Source of the DNA: Polluticaenibacter yanchengensis
Lineage (GTDB): Bacteria > Bacteroidota > Bacteroidia > Chitinophagales > Chitinophagaceae
NCBI GenBank assembly: GCA_027854065.1
Contig: JAQGEF010000002.1
Coordinates: 124,001 to 188,000 of the forward strand
Direction of reading: 5' to 3'
DNA length: 64,000 bases
Program-made: the position numbers and the translations under genes
Notes under the pieces: model-generated
The model's database searches: none
The model's input: the letters and a program-made list of their open reading frames with translations, nothing else
Told to the model about the DNA's origin: nothing
Part shown: positions 54,214 to 63,233 of the stretch, in pieces
How positions within the stretch are numbered: position 1 is the first letter of the stretch
Layout: each line of letters starts with the position of its first letter

Positions 54214-56979
54214 TTGAGAGTGAAACAGCTTATTATAAAAACAATATTGGCACTGGGATTAGTGGTGAATGTGGCTTATGCGCAGCTTTCTGTTAAGAAT
54301 CTGCGGGTGGAAATGCTGAATAACCCGGAAGGGATAGATGTGGTAAATCCAAGACTGAGCTGGCAATCGGCCTCTCAAACACGCGGTGATTTTCAGAAAT
54401 CCTATCGTGTTATTGTGGCGTCAACACAGGAAAAGCTCGATAAGAACATAGGAGACTTATGGGATACGGAAACAATCAACAGCAGCCAGTCGATTCATGT
54501 ATATTATGCAGGCAAACCGCTTAAAGGCAAAACGAATGCATATTGGAAAGTGCAGGTAACTTCTTATTCAGGACAAACTTCATGGTCTGCAACAGGTACG
54601 TGGAGCATGGGTATTTTGCATTATGTAGATTGGAAAGGTCGTTGGATAGGGCTCGATGAATTAATGCCATGGGATATCCAGGCATTGCATGCACGCCTCA
54701 GCGCCCGTTATTTCAGAAAAGAGTTCGAGGCAAAGAAAACTATTAAACAAGCCAAAGCCTATATCATGGGGCTCGGTTTATACGAGTTACATATCAATGG
54801 TGAAAAAGTAGGCAATCATGTTTTAGCACCATCACCAACAGATTACGATGAAAATGTAAAATACAATACGTTTGACGTAACCAGGCAATTGCAAAATGGT
54901 AAAAACGCGGTAGGTATAGTGTTAGGCAACGGCCGTTTCTATGCCATGCGCCAGGTAGCAAAGCCATATAAAGTCAAAACTTTTGGCTTCCCCAAAGCAT
55001 TACTCAATATTGAGATCCTATATACGGATGGTAGCAAAGAAGTAATAGCGACCGATGATAGCTGGAAAGTAACAGCTGATGGACCCATACGTGCCAATAA
55101 CGAATACGATGGTGAAGAGTATGACGCCACAAAAGAACTGACCGGATGGAATAAAATCGGCTATAATGATGCCACCTGGAGAAAACCCGAGCAGGTACAA
55201 AATGCCAACGGCAATTACGAAGCACAGATGAACGAGCCAATGGTAATAAAAGACTCTGTGTTTGTAAAAACAATAACCAGGCTTCGCGGCGATACATTTA
55301 TACTGGATATGGGCCAGAACATGGTAGGCTGGCTACAGTTAAAACAACTGAAAGGCACTCGGGGGCAAACTGTAAAACTACGCTTTGCAGAAACCCTGCA
55401 AAAAGACGGCAGCCTGTACACGGCCAACTTACGCGACGCACATGTAACAGATTTATACACACTAAAAGGCGATGCCAATGGCGAGCAGTGGGAGCCTTCA
55501 TTTATTTACCACGGGTTCAGGTATGTGGAAATCACCAACTTCCCGGGTACACCCGTAAAAGAACAGTTTGTAGGAAAAGTAGTGTATGACGATTTAGACA
55601 ATATAGGATCAGTAGCTACAAGCAACAACACACTTAACCGCATCTTTAAAAATGCCTGGTGGGGAATTAGCGGTAACTATAAAGGCATGCCGGTAGATTG
55701 TCCGCAACGCAACGAACGCCAGCCATGGCTGGGCGACAGGACAATTGGCGCTTACGGGGAAAGCTTCCTGTTTGATAATGCTAAATTATATGCCAAATGG
55801 ATAGACGATATCGGTTATGCACAACGTGCCGACGGCAGCATACCCGATGTGGCTCCGATATTCTGGCGGTATTTTGGCGATAATGTCACATGGCCCGGCA
55901 CCTATATTACCGTAACCGATATGCTGTATCGCCAGTTTGGAGATACAAAAACGCTAACGGCACATTATCCGAAAATGAAACTCTGGATGAATTACATGCA
56001 TGGCAAATACCTGAACAATGAAGGGTTAATAACAAAAGATAAATATGGCGACTGGTGTGTGCCACCTGAAAGCCTCGAAATGATCCATTCCCAGGACCCG
56101 AAACGTAAAACCGATGGCATGCTCATTGCATCCGGCAATTTTTGCCACATGCTGAACCTGATGAGCGATTTTGCCAAAGTGCTGGGTTACGAGAATGATA
56201 TTAAAGACTTTCAACAAAAACGCGATGCTATAAAAACAGCATTCAACAAACGGTTCTACAATGCAGAAAAAGGGTACTATGATAACAATACAGTAACCGC
56301 AAATATCCTTCCGTTGATGTTTGGTTTGGTAGAGGAGGAAAATAAAAGCACATTAATGCTGAATGTTGCAGATAAAATATTGAATGAAAATAAAGGACAT
56401 ATCAGCACCGGCGTGATCGGTACCCAATGGTTAATGCGCAGTTTATCGCAAAACGGCTACGAAAATATAGCCTATAAAATAGCGTCCAACACCACTTACC
56501 CAAGCTGGGGATATATGGCAGAAAATGGCGCCACTACAATCTGGGAATTATGGAATGGCAACACCGCCGATCCAAAAATGAACTCCGGTAATCATGTGAT
56601 GCTCCTGGGAGATTTACTGATCTGGTACTTCGAGCACCTGGCAGGTATTAAAAATGACGAATCCGGAGTCGCTTTCAAAAAAATAACCATGAAACCAACC
56701 TTTACAGAAGGTTTGGAAACCACTTCCGGAAATTACAAATCACCCTATGGCGAAATAAAAAGTGCCTGGTTAAACCAGAAGAAATTGTTTACCTGGGACA
56801 TTACGGTGCCATTTAACAGCGAAGCAACAGTGTACCTGCCAACAACCAATATAAAAGCCATTAAAGAAGGTAAGAAGCCATTGGTAGAAAACAACGGCTA
56901 CAAAATTATAGGCAAAGCAAACGGGCAGACAATTCTAAGTGTAGGCAGCGGAACCTATTCATTCACCATTTCTAAATAA
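54214..56979 (+). CDS. Exported alpha-L-rhamnosidase (GH78 family)
   Basis: Glycoside hydrolase that removes alpha-L-rhamnose from rhamnogalacturonan or other rhamnosylated glycans (EC 3.2.1.40), 921 residues. The signal peptide is within 1-24. N-terminal beta-sandwich domains (PRLSWQS; AYIMGLGLYELHINGEKVG) precede the (alpha/alpha)6 catalytic domain with the conserved DCPQRNERQPWLGDRTIGAY (from Asp495; Glu501 in the acid/base region), DVAPIFWRYFGDNVTWPGTY and GATTIWELWNG. The start is a TTG at 54214 or GTG at 54220; no ATG precedes the signal peptide. It is first of a plus-strand series with DUF3826 and BNR genes. Confidence 0.94.
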   Translation: MRVKQLIIKTILALGLVVNVAYAQLSVKNLRVEMLNNPEGIDVVNPRLSWQSASQTRGDFQKSYRVIVASTQEKLDKNIGDLWDTETINSSQSIHVYYAGKPLKGKTNAYWKVQVTSYSGQTSWSATGTWSMGILHYVDWKGRWIGLDELMPWDIQALHARLSARYFRKEFEAKKTIKQAKAYIMGLGLYELHINGEKVGNHVLAPSPTDYDENVKYNTFDVTRQLQNGKNAVGIVLGNGRFYAMRQVAKPYKVKTFGFPKALLNIEILYTDGSKEVIATDDSWKVTADGPIRANNEYDGEEYDATKELTGWNKIGYNDATWRKPEQVQNANGNYEAQMNEPMVIKDSVFVKTITRLRGDTFILDMGQNMVGWLQLKQLKGTRGQTVKLRFAETLQKDGSLYTANLRDAHVTDLYTLKGDANGEQWEPSFIYHGFRYVEITNFPGTPVKEQFVGKVVYDDLDNIGSVATSNNTLNRIFKNAWWGISGNYKGMPVDCPQRNERQPWLGDRTIGAYGESFLFDNAKLYAKWIDDIGYAQRADGSIPDVAPIFWRYFGDNVTWPGTYITVTDMLYRQFGDTKTLTAHYPKMKLWMNYMHGKYLNNEGLITKDKYGDWCVPPESLEMIHSQDPKRKTDGMLIASGNFCHMLNLMSDFAKVLGYENDIKDFQQKRDAIKTAFNKRFYNAEKGYYDNNTVTANILPLMFGLVEEENKSTLMLNVADKILNENKGHISTGVIGTQWLMRSLSQNGYENIAYKIASNTTYPSWGYMAENGATTIWELWNGNTADPKMNSGNHVMLLGDLLIWYFEHLAGIKNDESGVAFKKITMKPTFTEGLETTSGNYKSPYGEIKSAWLNQKKLFTWDITVPFNSEATVYLPTTNIKAIKEGKKPLVENNGYKIIGKANGQTILSVGSGTYSFTISK

Positions 56980-56987
56980 ACCACTAT

Positions 56988-57689
56988 ATGAAAAAACTAG
57001 CCATCGTATTAGTTTTCTCTGGTGCTTGTAGCATGCACGCGATAGCACAAAAAGAAGGCAGCATAAAAATTAATGACACGCTCTACGCAGATGCAGATGT
57101 GGTAAAAAAAGCAACAGAATGGAGCGAGAGCCTCGCATTGAATAATGAAACCAAACAGAAAGCTGTCTTTGCCACTATTGCCACACATGTTCAAACCGTA
57201 AAAAACTGGCATAACGAACATCCTTATACCACCGTACCTGCAGGCATTAATCCCGCTACCGGTCAAAAATTAAGCAACCAGGACAGGCAGGTAATTGCTA
57301 CCAGCGCCATGCCCGCAACAGTGCATGAAAACCTCATGAAAGGATTGAGGGCAGAACTGCCGGATAGCCTCGTAGAGAAAGTCTTGGACAAATATACCAT
57401 TGGCAAAGTCGCATTTACCCTGCAAGGTTATAAAGCCATTGTACCGGACCTGACCGCCAAAGAAGAAGAAGTGATCCTGGGACATTTAAAGCAGGCACGC
57501 GAACAAGCCATCGATTTTAAAAACATGAAAGAAATTTCAGCCATTTTTGAGATCTATAAAACCAAGTGCGAGCAGTATCTCAACTCAAACGGAAGAAACT
57601 GGCGGCAATTGTTCAGCGATTACGTAAAACAACGCAATGCTGAAAAAGCCGCAGAAAAAGCTAAAAAAGAACAAACAAAAACACCATAA
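56988..57689 (+). CDS. DUF3826 family exported protein
   Basis: A 233-residue protein with a signal peptide (1-20). The mature helical domain opens DADVVKKATEWSESLALNN, then HPYTTVPAGINPATGQKLSN and ENLMKGLRAELPDSLVEKVL, and ends in a Lys/Ala-rich coiled tail. The pattern matches DUF3826, a family of unknown function repeatedly found beside pectin and rhamnose-acting enzymes in Bacteroidota. It starts 8 bp after the GH78 gene and ends 16 bp before the BNR gene, so all three are co-transcribed. Confidence 0.88.
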   Translation: MKKLAIVLVFSGACSMHAIAQKEGSIKINDTLYADADVVKKATEWSESLALNNETKQKAVFATIATHVQTVKNWHNEHPYTTVPAGINPATGQKLSNQDRQVIATSAMPATVHENLMKGLRAELPDSLVEKVLDKYTIGKVAFTLQGYKAIVPDLTAKEEEVILGHLKQAREQAIDFKNMKEISAIFEIYKTKCEQYLNSNGRNWRQLFSDYVKQRNAEKAAEKAKKEQTKTP

Positions 57690-57705
57690 AGAAGAATCGC
57701 AATTC

Positions 57706-58824
57706 ATGAAGAAATTATTATTGGCACTCACATTTATCACCAGTGTGTTTGTAGTGGATGCACAAAAAGCCGCCTGGAAATCAGGTATCCTCGTAGATGA
57801 TTTTATTTACGATACCGCCGCATTTCCTCAATGTCATAGCGCCACAATAGAGGAAACGCCACAGGGAATGGTAGCTGCATTCTTCGGAGGCACCCGTGAA
57901 GGGCACCCTGACGTGGAAATTTATCTCTCACATTATAAAAAAGGCATTTGGAGCAAACCAAAATCCGTTGCAAACGGTATCTTAAACGATACCCTGCGTA
58001 AAGCCTGTTACAATCCCGTATTGTTCCAGGTCGAAAACGGGCCCTTGTTGTTGTTCTATAAAATCGGTAACAGGGTTTCCGATTGGAAAGGGTATATGAA
58101 ACGCAGTACAGACGGCGGTTATACCTGGGGACCACAGGAAAGCCTGCCGGAAGGCTATTTAGGACCTATCAAAAATAAACCGTTCATGATAGACGGTGAA
58201 TTGTATTGCCCGAGCAGTACCGAAGTCGGCGGCTGGAAATTCCATTTCGAAATTACACCCGACTTAGGTAAAACCTGGCGTAAGATCGGCCCCCTGAATG
58301 ATGGCCAGGATATTAAGTGCATTCAGCCATCCATCCTGTTTCACAAAAAAGGCGTATTACAGGTACTTGGCCGCACCCGTAACAGGCAAATAGCGCAGGC
58401 CTGGAGCTATGATAACGGCAAGACCTGGGGACCGGTAACACTTACCAATATGCCCAATAATAACTCCGGTACAGATGCGGTAACCCTGAAAGATGGCCGC
58501 CACTTATTAGTGTACAACCATGTAAGAGTACCGGATTCCATTCCGAATCCCAAAGGCCCGCGCACACCGCTAAACCTGGCCATATCAAAAGACGGTAAAA
58601 ACTGGGAAGCCGCGTTAGTATTAGAGAATTCGCCGATCAGCCAGTATTCTTACCCAACCATTATGCAGGCCAAAGACGGTAAAGTACATATTGTTTATAC
58701 ATGGCGCAGGTTATCGGTTAAGCATGTAATTATAGATGTCAACCAGCTTAAAACCAAAAAAATTAAAAACGGCCAATGGCCGGGTGGTAACAATGTTGTA
58801 GGCGAAGTAACATTAGATCCATAG
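57706..58824 (+). CDS. Exported BNR-repeat/sialidase-fold glycosidase-like protein
   Basis: A 372-residue secreted six-bladed propeller of the sialidase superfamily. I use the ATG at 57706, which gives a signal peptide (MKKLLLALTFITSVFVVDAQ); the frame extends back into the DUF3826 gene. Four Asp boxes are visible: RSTDGGYTWG, TPDLGKTWRK, SYDNGKTWGP and SKDGKNWEA. The AAFFGGTREGHPDVEIYLSH start and the Arg of VLGRTRNRQIAQAW are as in exo-sialidase-like enzymes. In a rhamnosidase operon, a plant pectin 2-keto-3-deoxy sugar or similar acid is as plausible a target as sialic acid; this is inference. Confidence 0.85.
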   Translation: MKKLLLALTFITSVFVVDAQKAAWKSGILVDDFIYDTAAFPQCHSATIEETPQGMVAAFFGGTREGHPDVEIYLSHYKKGIWSKPKSVANGILNDTLRKACYNPVLFQVENGPLLLFYKIGNRVSDWKGYMKRSTDGGYTWGPQESLPEGYLGPIKNKPFMIDGELYCPSSTEVGGWKFHFEITPDLGKTWRKIGPLNDGQDIKCIQPSILFHKKGVLQVLGRTRNRQIAQAWSYDNGKTWGPVTLTNMPNNNSGTDAVTLKDGRHLLVYNHVRVPDSIPNPKGPRTPLNLAISKDGKNWEAALVLENSPISQYSYPTIMQAKDGKVHIVYTWRRLSVKHVIIDVNQLKTKKIKNGQWPGGNNVVGEVTLDP

Positions 58825-58860
58825 AGGCAAATAACCATTCGCTCAAAAACAGTTTTATTT

Positions 58861-59045
58861 GGGCGTGCCCTTTGCCGCCGTCTTCTATTTGTTATTCTAT
58901 ACCGGTTGGTATATTTTGCGGATGGTCCGGCAAAGGGCCGGGCTATCCGCAGTACTCCTCGGCGGCATCTCGGTGTTACCAGCTACGCAATTCAATCACT
59001 CCTATGCCGCCTGCGGGGTACTTTGCTACTATCCCTCACGCATTT
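58861..59045 (+). repeat. Extragenic repeat A, copy 2
   Basis: GGGCGTGCCCTTTGCCGCC at the left; GGGCCGGGCTATCCGCAGTA (from 58935) with CTCCTCGGCGGCA; then ATGCCGCCTGCGGGGTACTT (from 59004) with TGCTACTATCCCTCACG. It matches copy 1 at 17482-17608 in both blocks and ends 21 bp before the alcohol dehydrogenase start. Confidence 0.85.
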
Positions 59046-59065
59046 ATAGTCTTTAAATATTAACA

Positions 59066-60220
59066 ATGCAACCATATCAAACATTACAGATACATTTTCC
59101 CGGTAAGCTGGTTTTCGGAAAAAACTTACTGCCGCAAATAGCTGATGAAGTATTAGCCAGTCAGCCAAAATCTGTGTTCCTCGCAACGATCGAACCGTTA
59201 TTGCCAGCACTCAATCCTTTTGTAGAAAGTTTAAAAGAAAAAGGAATTCATGTCATCATTGATACAAGTATCATACAGGAACCGTCATTTTCTGATTTTG
59301 AAAAAGTAATGGCAAGCGTTACCCCATATAACCCCGAAGTCGTTTTGGGTATCGGTGGAGGCAGCGTTTTGGATGTCGCCAAGCTCGTAGCAGCACAATT
59401 AGAAAATGAACAGTCATTGCAGGAATATGTAGGTATCGGTTTGCTAAAAGGCAGGAAGAAAACATTAATATGCGTACCTACAACAGCTGGTACCGGCAGT
59501 GAAGTCTCCCCGAATGCCATATTGGTCGATGACAGCGATCAGCAAAAAAAAGGCATCATCAGTAAATATTTGGTACCGGACGCCGTCTATGTAGATCCAT
59601 TGTTATCATTAAGCGTACCGGCCTCTATTACAGCAGCAACAGGCATCGATGCGTTAACACATTGCATGGAAGCCTATACCAATAAATTTGCCACACCGTT
59701 CATCGATATGTATGCCTTGGAAGGCATGCGTTTAATAGCCAATCATTTACCAGGTGCAGTCAATGATGGCAATAATGAAATAGCCAGGACAGAAGTTGCA
59801 ATGGGCAGTTTGTTAGGCGGTTTTTGTTTAGGGCCGGTAAATACAGCAGGGGTGCATGCTTTAAGTTATCCCTTAGGTAGTTTGTATCATTTACCCCATG
59901 GATTAAGTAACGCATTATTATTGCCCGCTGTAATGGCTTATAATATTCCTGCGGCAGTAGATAAATATGCAAAAGTAGCCATCGCTTTAGGCGCAGAATG
60001 GCAGGATACACCGGAAGCGACTGCCTGGGCCGGTGTAGAGAAAATTAAAGAAATAATGACAGCCTGCGGTATGCCTGCCGGTTTAAAAGCCATTGGTGTG
60101 GATGCAGCAACGATTCCTCAAATGGCCAGAGATGCCATGAAAATTCAACGTTTATTAAAAAATAATCCAAGGCCGATAGAAGAAGCAGATGCTGTGCAGA
60201 TATTTGAAGCGGCAATGTAA
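59066..60220 (+). CDS. Iron-containing alcohol dehydrogenase
   Basis: Group III metal-dependent alcohol dehydrogenase, 384 residues. The NAD-binding GIGGGSVLDVAKLVAAQ (about 92-108) and TTAGTGSEVSPNAIL precede the metal site: DALTHCMEAYTNKFATPFID and the HALSYPLGSLYHLPHGLSNA histidines. Substrates in this family range from simple alcohols to sugar-derived alcohols and hydroxy acids. Its place after a rhamnosidase operon, and on the same strand as the DapA-like and PdxA-like genes, suggests a sugar-acid intermediate, which is inference. It follows repeat A2 closely. Confidence 0.93.
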   Translation: MQPYQTLQIHFPGKLVFGKNLLPQIADEVLASQPKSVFLATIEPLLPALNPFVESLKEKGIHVIIDTSIIQEPSFSDFEKVMASVTPYNPEVVLGIGGGSVLDVAKLVAAQLENEQSLQEYVGIGLLKGRKKTLICVPTTAGTGSEVSPNAILVDDSDQQKKGIISKYLVPDAVYVDPLLSLSVPASITAATGIDALTHCMEAYTNKFATPFIDMYALEGMRLIANHLPGAVNDGNNEIARTEVAMGSLLGGFCLGPVNTAGVHALSYPLGSLYHLPHGLSNALLLPAVMAYNIPAAVDKYAKVAIALGAEWQDTPEATAWAGVEKIKEIMTACGMPAGLKAIGVDAATIPQMARDAMKIQRLLKNNPRPIEEADAVQIFEAAM

Positions 60221-60300
60221 TTGCCATAGAGGTAGAGGCATCTATGAAGCGTTTTTTCTCTGATACTTCAGGCCGAAGACTAACTGTATATCAATAAGCA

Positions 60301-60353
60301 AACTGACAGGGTATTTATAAATGTCTTAAACCTTTATAAATACCCTGTCAGTT
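60301..60353. terminator. Bidirectional terminator, 21-bp perfect stem
   Basis: AACTGACAGGGTATTTATAA plus A (60301-60321) and its exact complement (60333-60353) with an 11-base loop. It lies between the alcohol dehydrogenase and the convergent small membrane protein gene. Confidence 0.8.
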
Positions 60354-60359
60354 AACAGC

Positions 60360-60551
60360 CTATTTTCTCTTTTTTTCAATGAATGCAAATGAATACTCCA
60401 ATCCAAATGCAACAATAAAAACAGAAATAGTCATCTCAATGAAGTCCGGGAACGTAATATTAGATGTCATGAAGAATTTATACTCTAATATCCATAGTGA
60501 ATAACCTAGTATTACGGTAAACCAGAAGAGTTTTGTTTTTAAAAATTTCAT
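60360..60551 (-). CDS. Small two-helix membrane protein (63 aa)
   Basis: A 63-residue protein with two hydrophobic helices (FWFTVILGYSLWILEYKFFM; FIEMTISVFIVAFGLEYSFA) and basic ends. No family recognised. It follows the Gly-rich lipoprotein by 14 bp on the minus strand, so the two form a unit. Its size and topology would suit an immunity or accessory membrane protein, but nothing proves that. Confidence 0.6.
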   Translation of the reverse strand: MKFLKTKLFWFTVILGYSLWILEYKFFMTSNITFPDFIEMTISVFIVAFGLEYSFAFIEKKRK

Positions 60552-60565
60552 TTGAAAGCGTTTAA

Positions 60566-61516
60566 TTAGAAACCTAATATTTTTCTGATGCCGGATGTAA
60601 GTGATCCTGTTGCACCACTAAATGCAGAACCTAGTATAGCACCACTAATAGCTCCGGCTGCGGTGCCAATACCGGGAATTCCTGAACCCCATATGCCCCC
60701 TCTGATACCTCCGGTAATGCCTCCTACCACCATGCCTCTGACATCCGATGTTACAGGATTGGCTTTGTAAAAAGTGATTGTCGTTGGTGGTGCTGTAATA
60801 TTGAATTCGGATTTAATTTCATTTTGATAAGGTAATACAATATTTCTTAAGGTGTTTTCATTTTTAGCCCAATATCGGAGTGAATATTTTGTAAGTATGC
60901 AAGCACCTATAAAGACTTCTTTTTCTAATTCATTAGATAGTAAATTATCATAAGTTAAAATTAAATTATCTAAACGGTTAAAAATGTTAATGCTGTCTGA
61001 ATAATTACTGCAATCTTCAAGTACATCATCTAAATCAGAAATACTGTTTAGAAAAACATTAGTTAAATTAGTTGTTGCATTATTTTGATACAACATGTCA
61101 AAAGTAGAGCTATACGTAATCATGTCCATATAATCAGGCATATTGTCATCTAGCAGCTCCCTGATCTCTTCTGTAGAAAATACACTATCAACCATCACTT
61201 CTAACTCCTCTGAAGCAATATCTAATGATAGTTCCCTGATGGGATCTGTATTTTCATTATTGTTAGTAATGTTGAAGTTTAAACCACTTGTTTCCTGGAT
61301 ATTTTTTTGTAGTGCTAATTTGTTTTTAAGATTAATAAATCCTCTTTCTAAAAATTGATTATGCGCTTCACCAAAGGAAGAATAAACAGTAATTGTTTTT
61401 AATGCTTTAACAGATAGTTTTTTTGTTTTTCCTTCGGATTCTGAGTTAGAATCTTTTTTATTACAAGAAAGAATTGTAATAAAAAGTAAAAGGTACAGTA
61501 AAGGGCTTTTTAACAT
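60566..61516 (-). CDS. Lipoprotein with C-terminal glycine-zipper segment
   Basis: A 316-residue predicted lipoprotein with a lipobox at LFITILSC (Cys18) and a charged linker. The body (about 40-255) is helical, Asn/Asp/Leu-rich and unlike any family I know. From about 262 it has a striking Gly-rich stretch, GMVVGGITGGIRGGIWGSG then GTAAGAISGAILGSAFSGAT, with repeated G-x-x-x-G spacing typical of glycine zippers that insert in or span membranes. The base composition is AT-richer than the flanking operon. Together with the 63-residue membrane protein it forms a minus-strand island inside a plus-strand catabolic series. A toxin/immunity pair or an envelope-stability lipoprotein are both possible. 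Confidence 0.65.
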   Translation of the reverse strand: MLKSPLLYLLLFITILSCNKKDSNSESEGKTKKLSVKALKTITVYSSFGEAHNQFLERGFINLKNKLALQKNIQETSGLNFNITNNNENTDPIRELSLDIASEELEVMVDSVFSTEEIRELLDDNMPDYMDMITYSSTFDMLYQNNATTNLTNVFLNSISDLDDVLEDCSNYSDSINIFNRLDNLILTYDNLLSNELEKEVFIGACILTKYSLRYWAKNENTLRNIVLPYQNEIKSEFNITAPPTTITFYKANPVTSDVRGMVVGGITGGIRGGIWGSGIPGIGTAAGAISGAILGSAFSGATGSLTSGIRKILGF

Positions 61517-62318
61517 GTTTAAGGGAATTTGTGTTATTTGTCATGTCTTTCGCCGTTGACAAAATGTTCAGCGTCCGCATTTTCAGTGTTTAGGATGGCA
61601 CTTTTTATTTGTTTCTTAGTTAAATAGTACGTAGTACCGGTTATCGGTTGCTCATAGGTTATGCAAAGAGATATCTTGAGCTACATTACTATTGTCTGTA
61701 AGTTATCGAAGCAATAATGCATAGAATGTGTGCGATAATTAATTATGGATATTAGTGTTTATAACAAATTTATATACTGAATAGCAGTAATGTCAAGCTA
61801 AAAGTGACAAATTTTAAAATTTAAGTAGTTTCCGAAACAGATAAGAGTCGGATGAGGGTGTATCAAAAGGTTTTTGAAGGCTCTGAGAATCGCGTATTCG
61901 ATTTCACACTCCATCACCTTGCCCAATAAAACGAGGGTGTCTCGGACTTTTGAGATACCCTCGTTTCATTCAGTTTTTTTCGTATGTACTTCTGACGGGA
62001 TGATTAATTTGTTAAATAAAAATGTTAACCGTTTTGTTGCAAAGCGGCTGATTCAGTTATTTTATGGGATGTAGCCGAACATGAACATTTTATGAATGCA
62101 TAATTTAGTCAGTTAACCATTATCAATAAAATAAATTAGTGTAATTATGACAATTAATATAAAAACTGTTTATTTTTATTGCTTAAACGATTACTTTTAG
62201 AGTGAATGATTGCTGTGCTAAAATTCTCCGGGTAATTAAACCGCTGGTCGGGGAGTATATCAGTCGGTAAGCTTTATAGAGAATAGCCAGGTAAAAAATA
62301 AAAGGAAATGATGTGCCT
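61517..62318. other. Intergenic region with isolated hairpin
   Basis: An 800-bp interval without a credible gene; the 66-residue frame at 61874-62074 has no family features. AAACGAGGGTGTCTC (61929-61943) pairs with GAGATACCCTCGTTT (61952-61966), with one G-U, just before CATTCAGTTTTTTT. It resembles a terminator with no gene ending there, so either an unrecognised transcript ends here or it is a remnant. Confidence 0.5.
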
Positions 62319-63233
62319 ATGAAAAAGAAATATGAAGGCGTAATAGTGCCCACTGTTACACCATTAAATCCGGATTTGACCATTGATAAATTATCGTTGG
62401 GAAGAATGTTTGTGAATTTTGAACAGCATGGTGTCATTCCATTTATATTGGGAACAACAGGTGAAGTAGCAAGTATCCCCTTCAATGATAAAGCTTACAT
62501 GATAGCTGTGGCGGGCGAACTGAAGAACCATTTGCCACTGTACGTAGGTATTTCTTCCAATAATGAATATGAATCCATAGCGTTGGCCAAACTGGCAGCG
62601 GAAGCCGGTGCAGTAGCTGTAGTAGCAACCTTGCCGTCTTACTATGCATTAACCGAATATGAGATGTCAGCATATTTTATACGCCTGGCCGATGCAAGCC
62701 CTTTACCGGTCATTATATACAATATTCCTGCAACCACACATGTTTCCATTCCATTGGAAGTCGTGGATAAGCTCAGTTATCATGAGAACATAGTGGGGTT
62801 AAAGGATTCCGAGCGCAGTGAAGAGCGTTTAAGAAAATCGCTGGAATTATGGCGGGACAGGGAAGATTTTAGTCATTTTGTAGGCTGGGCAGCAAAGAGC
62901 GCAGAAGCATTATTACTAGGTACAAATGGTATTATCCCAAGTACAGGGAACCTGTACCCGAAATTATATGCTGATCTCTGGAATGCCGCATTGGCCGGTA
63001 AGACAGAAGAAGCGCTGGCATTACAGAAAGTATCCGATGAGTTAGGCGCCATTTACCAGGCAAACAAAACATTGGGACAATCATTATGGGCACTAAAAGT
63101 ACTGATGCAAACAGAAGAACTATGTTTGCCGGTAGTAATGCCACCCGTACTGGCATTGGAAGAGGAAGAAACAACCCGCCTGACACAAACATTAAACAAC
63201 TATTTAGAACACACAACTATTACATTAAAATAA
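62319..63233 (+). CDS. Dihydrodipicolinate synthase family aldolase/lyase
   Basis: Class I Schiff-base aldolase/lyase of the DapA/NanA superfamily, 304 residues from the ATG at 62319 (an upstream GTG adds two residues). The pyruvate-binding loop GTTGE (45-49), Tyr134 (VIIYNIPATT) and Schiff-base Lys162 (IVGLKDSERS) are all present. Being next to a PdxA-like gene and near a rhamnosidase operon, it more likely cleaves or dehydrates a 2-keto-3-deoxy sugar acid than makes dihydrodipicolinate; this is inferred from context. Its stop overlaps the next start (TAATG). Confidence 0.9.
   Translation: MKKKYEGVIVPTVTPLNPDLTIDKLSLGRMFVNFEQHGVIPFILGTTGEVASIPFNDKAYMIAVAGELKNHLPLYVGISSNNEYESIALAKLAAEAGAVAVVATLPSYYALTEYEMSAYFIRLADASPLPVIIYNIPATTHVSIPLEVVDKLSYHENIVGLKDSERSEERLRKSLELWRDREDFSHFVGWAAKSAEALLLGTNGIIPSTGNLYPKLYADLWNAALAGKTEEALALQKVSDELGAIYQANKTLGQSLWALKVLMQTEELCLPVVMPPVLALEEEETTRLTQTLNNYLEHTTITLK

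Noticed and set aside
57706..58824. Naming the BNR protein a true sialidase
   Set aside because: Asp boxes show the propeller fold only; operon context favours a plant-polysaccharide substrate and the catalytic set was not fully verified.
61874..62074. 66-residue frame that might be a transposase remnant
   Set aside because: No DDE or other recombinase motif and no flanking inverted repeats; the hairpin at 61929 lies inside it.
62319..63233. Naming the aldolase dapA and the next gene pdxA as biosynthetic enzymes
   Set aside because: Their tight coupling to each other and to catabolic neighbours fits sugar-acid catabolism better than lysine or vitamin B6 synthesis.
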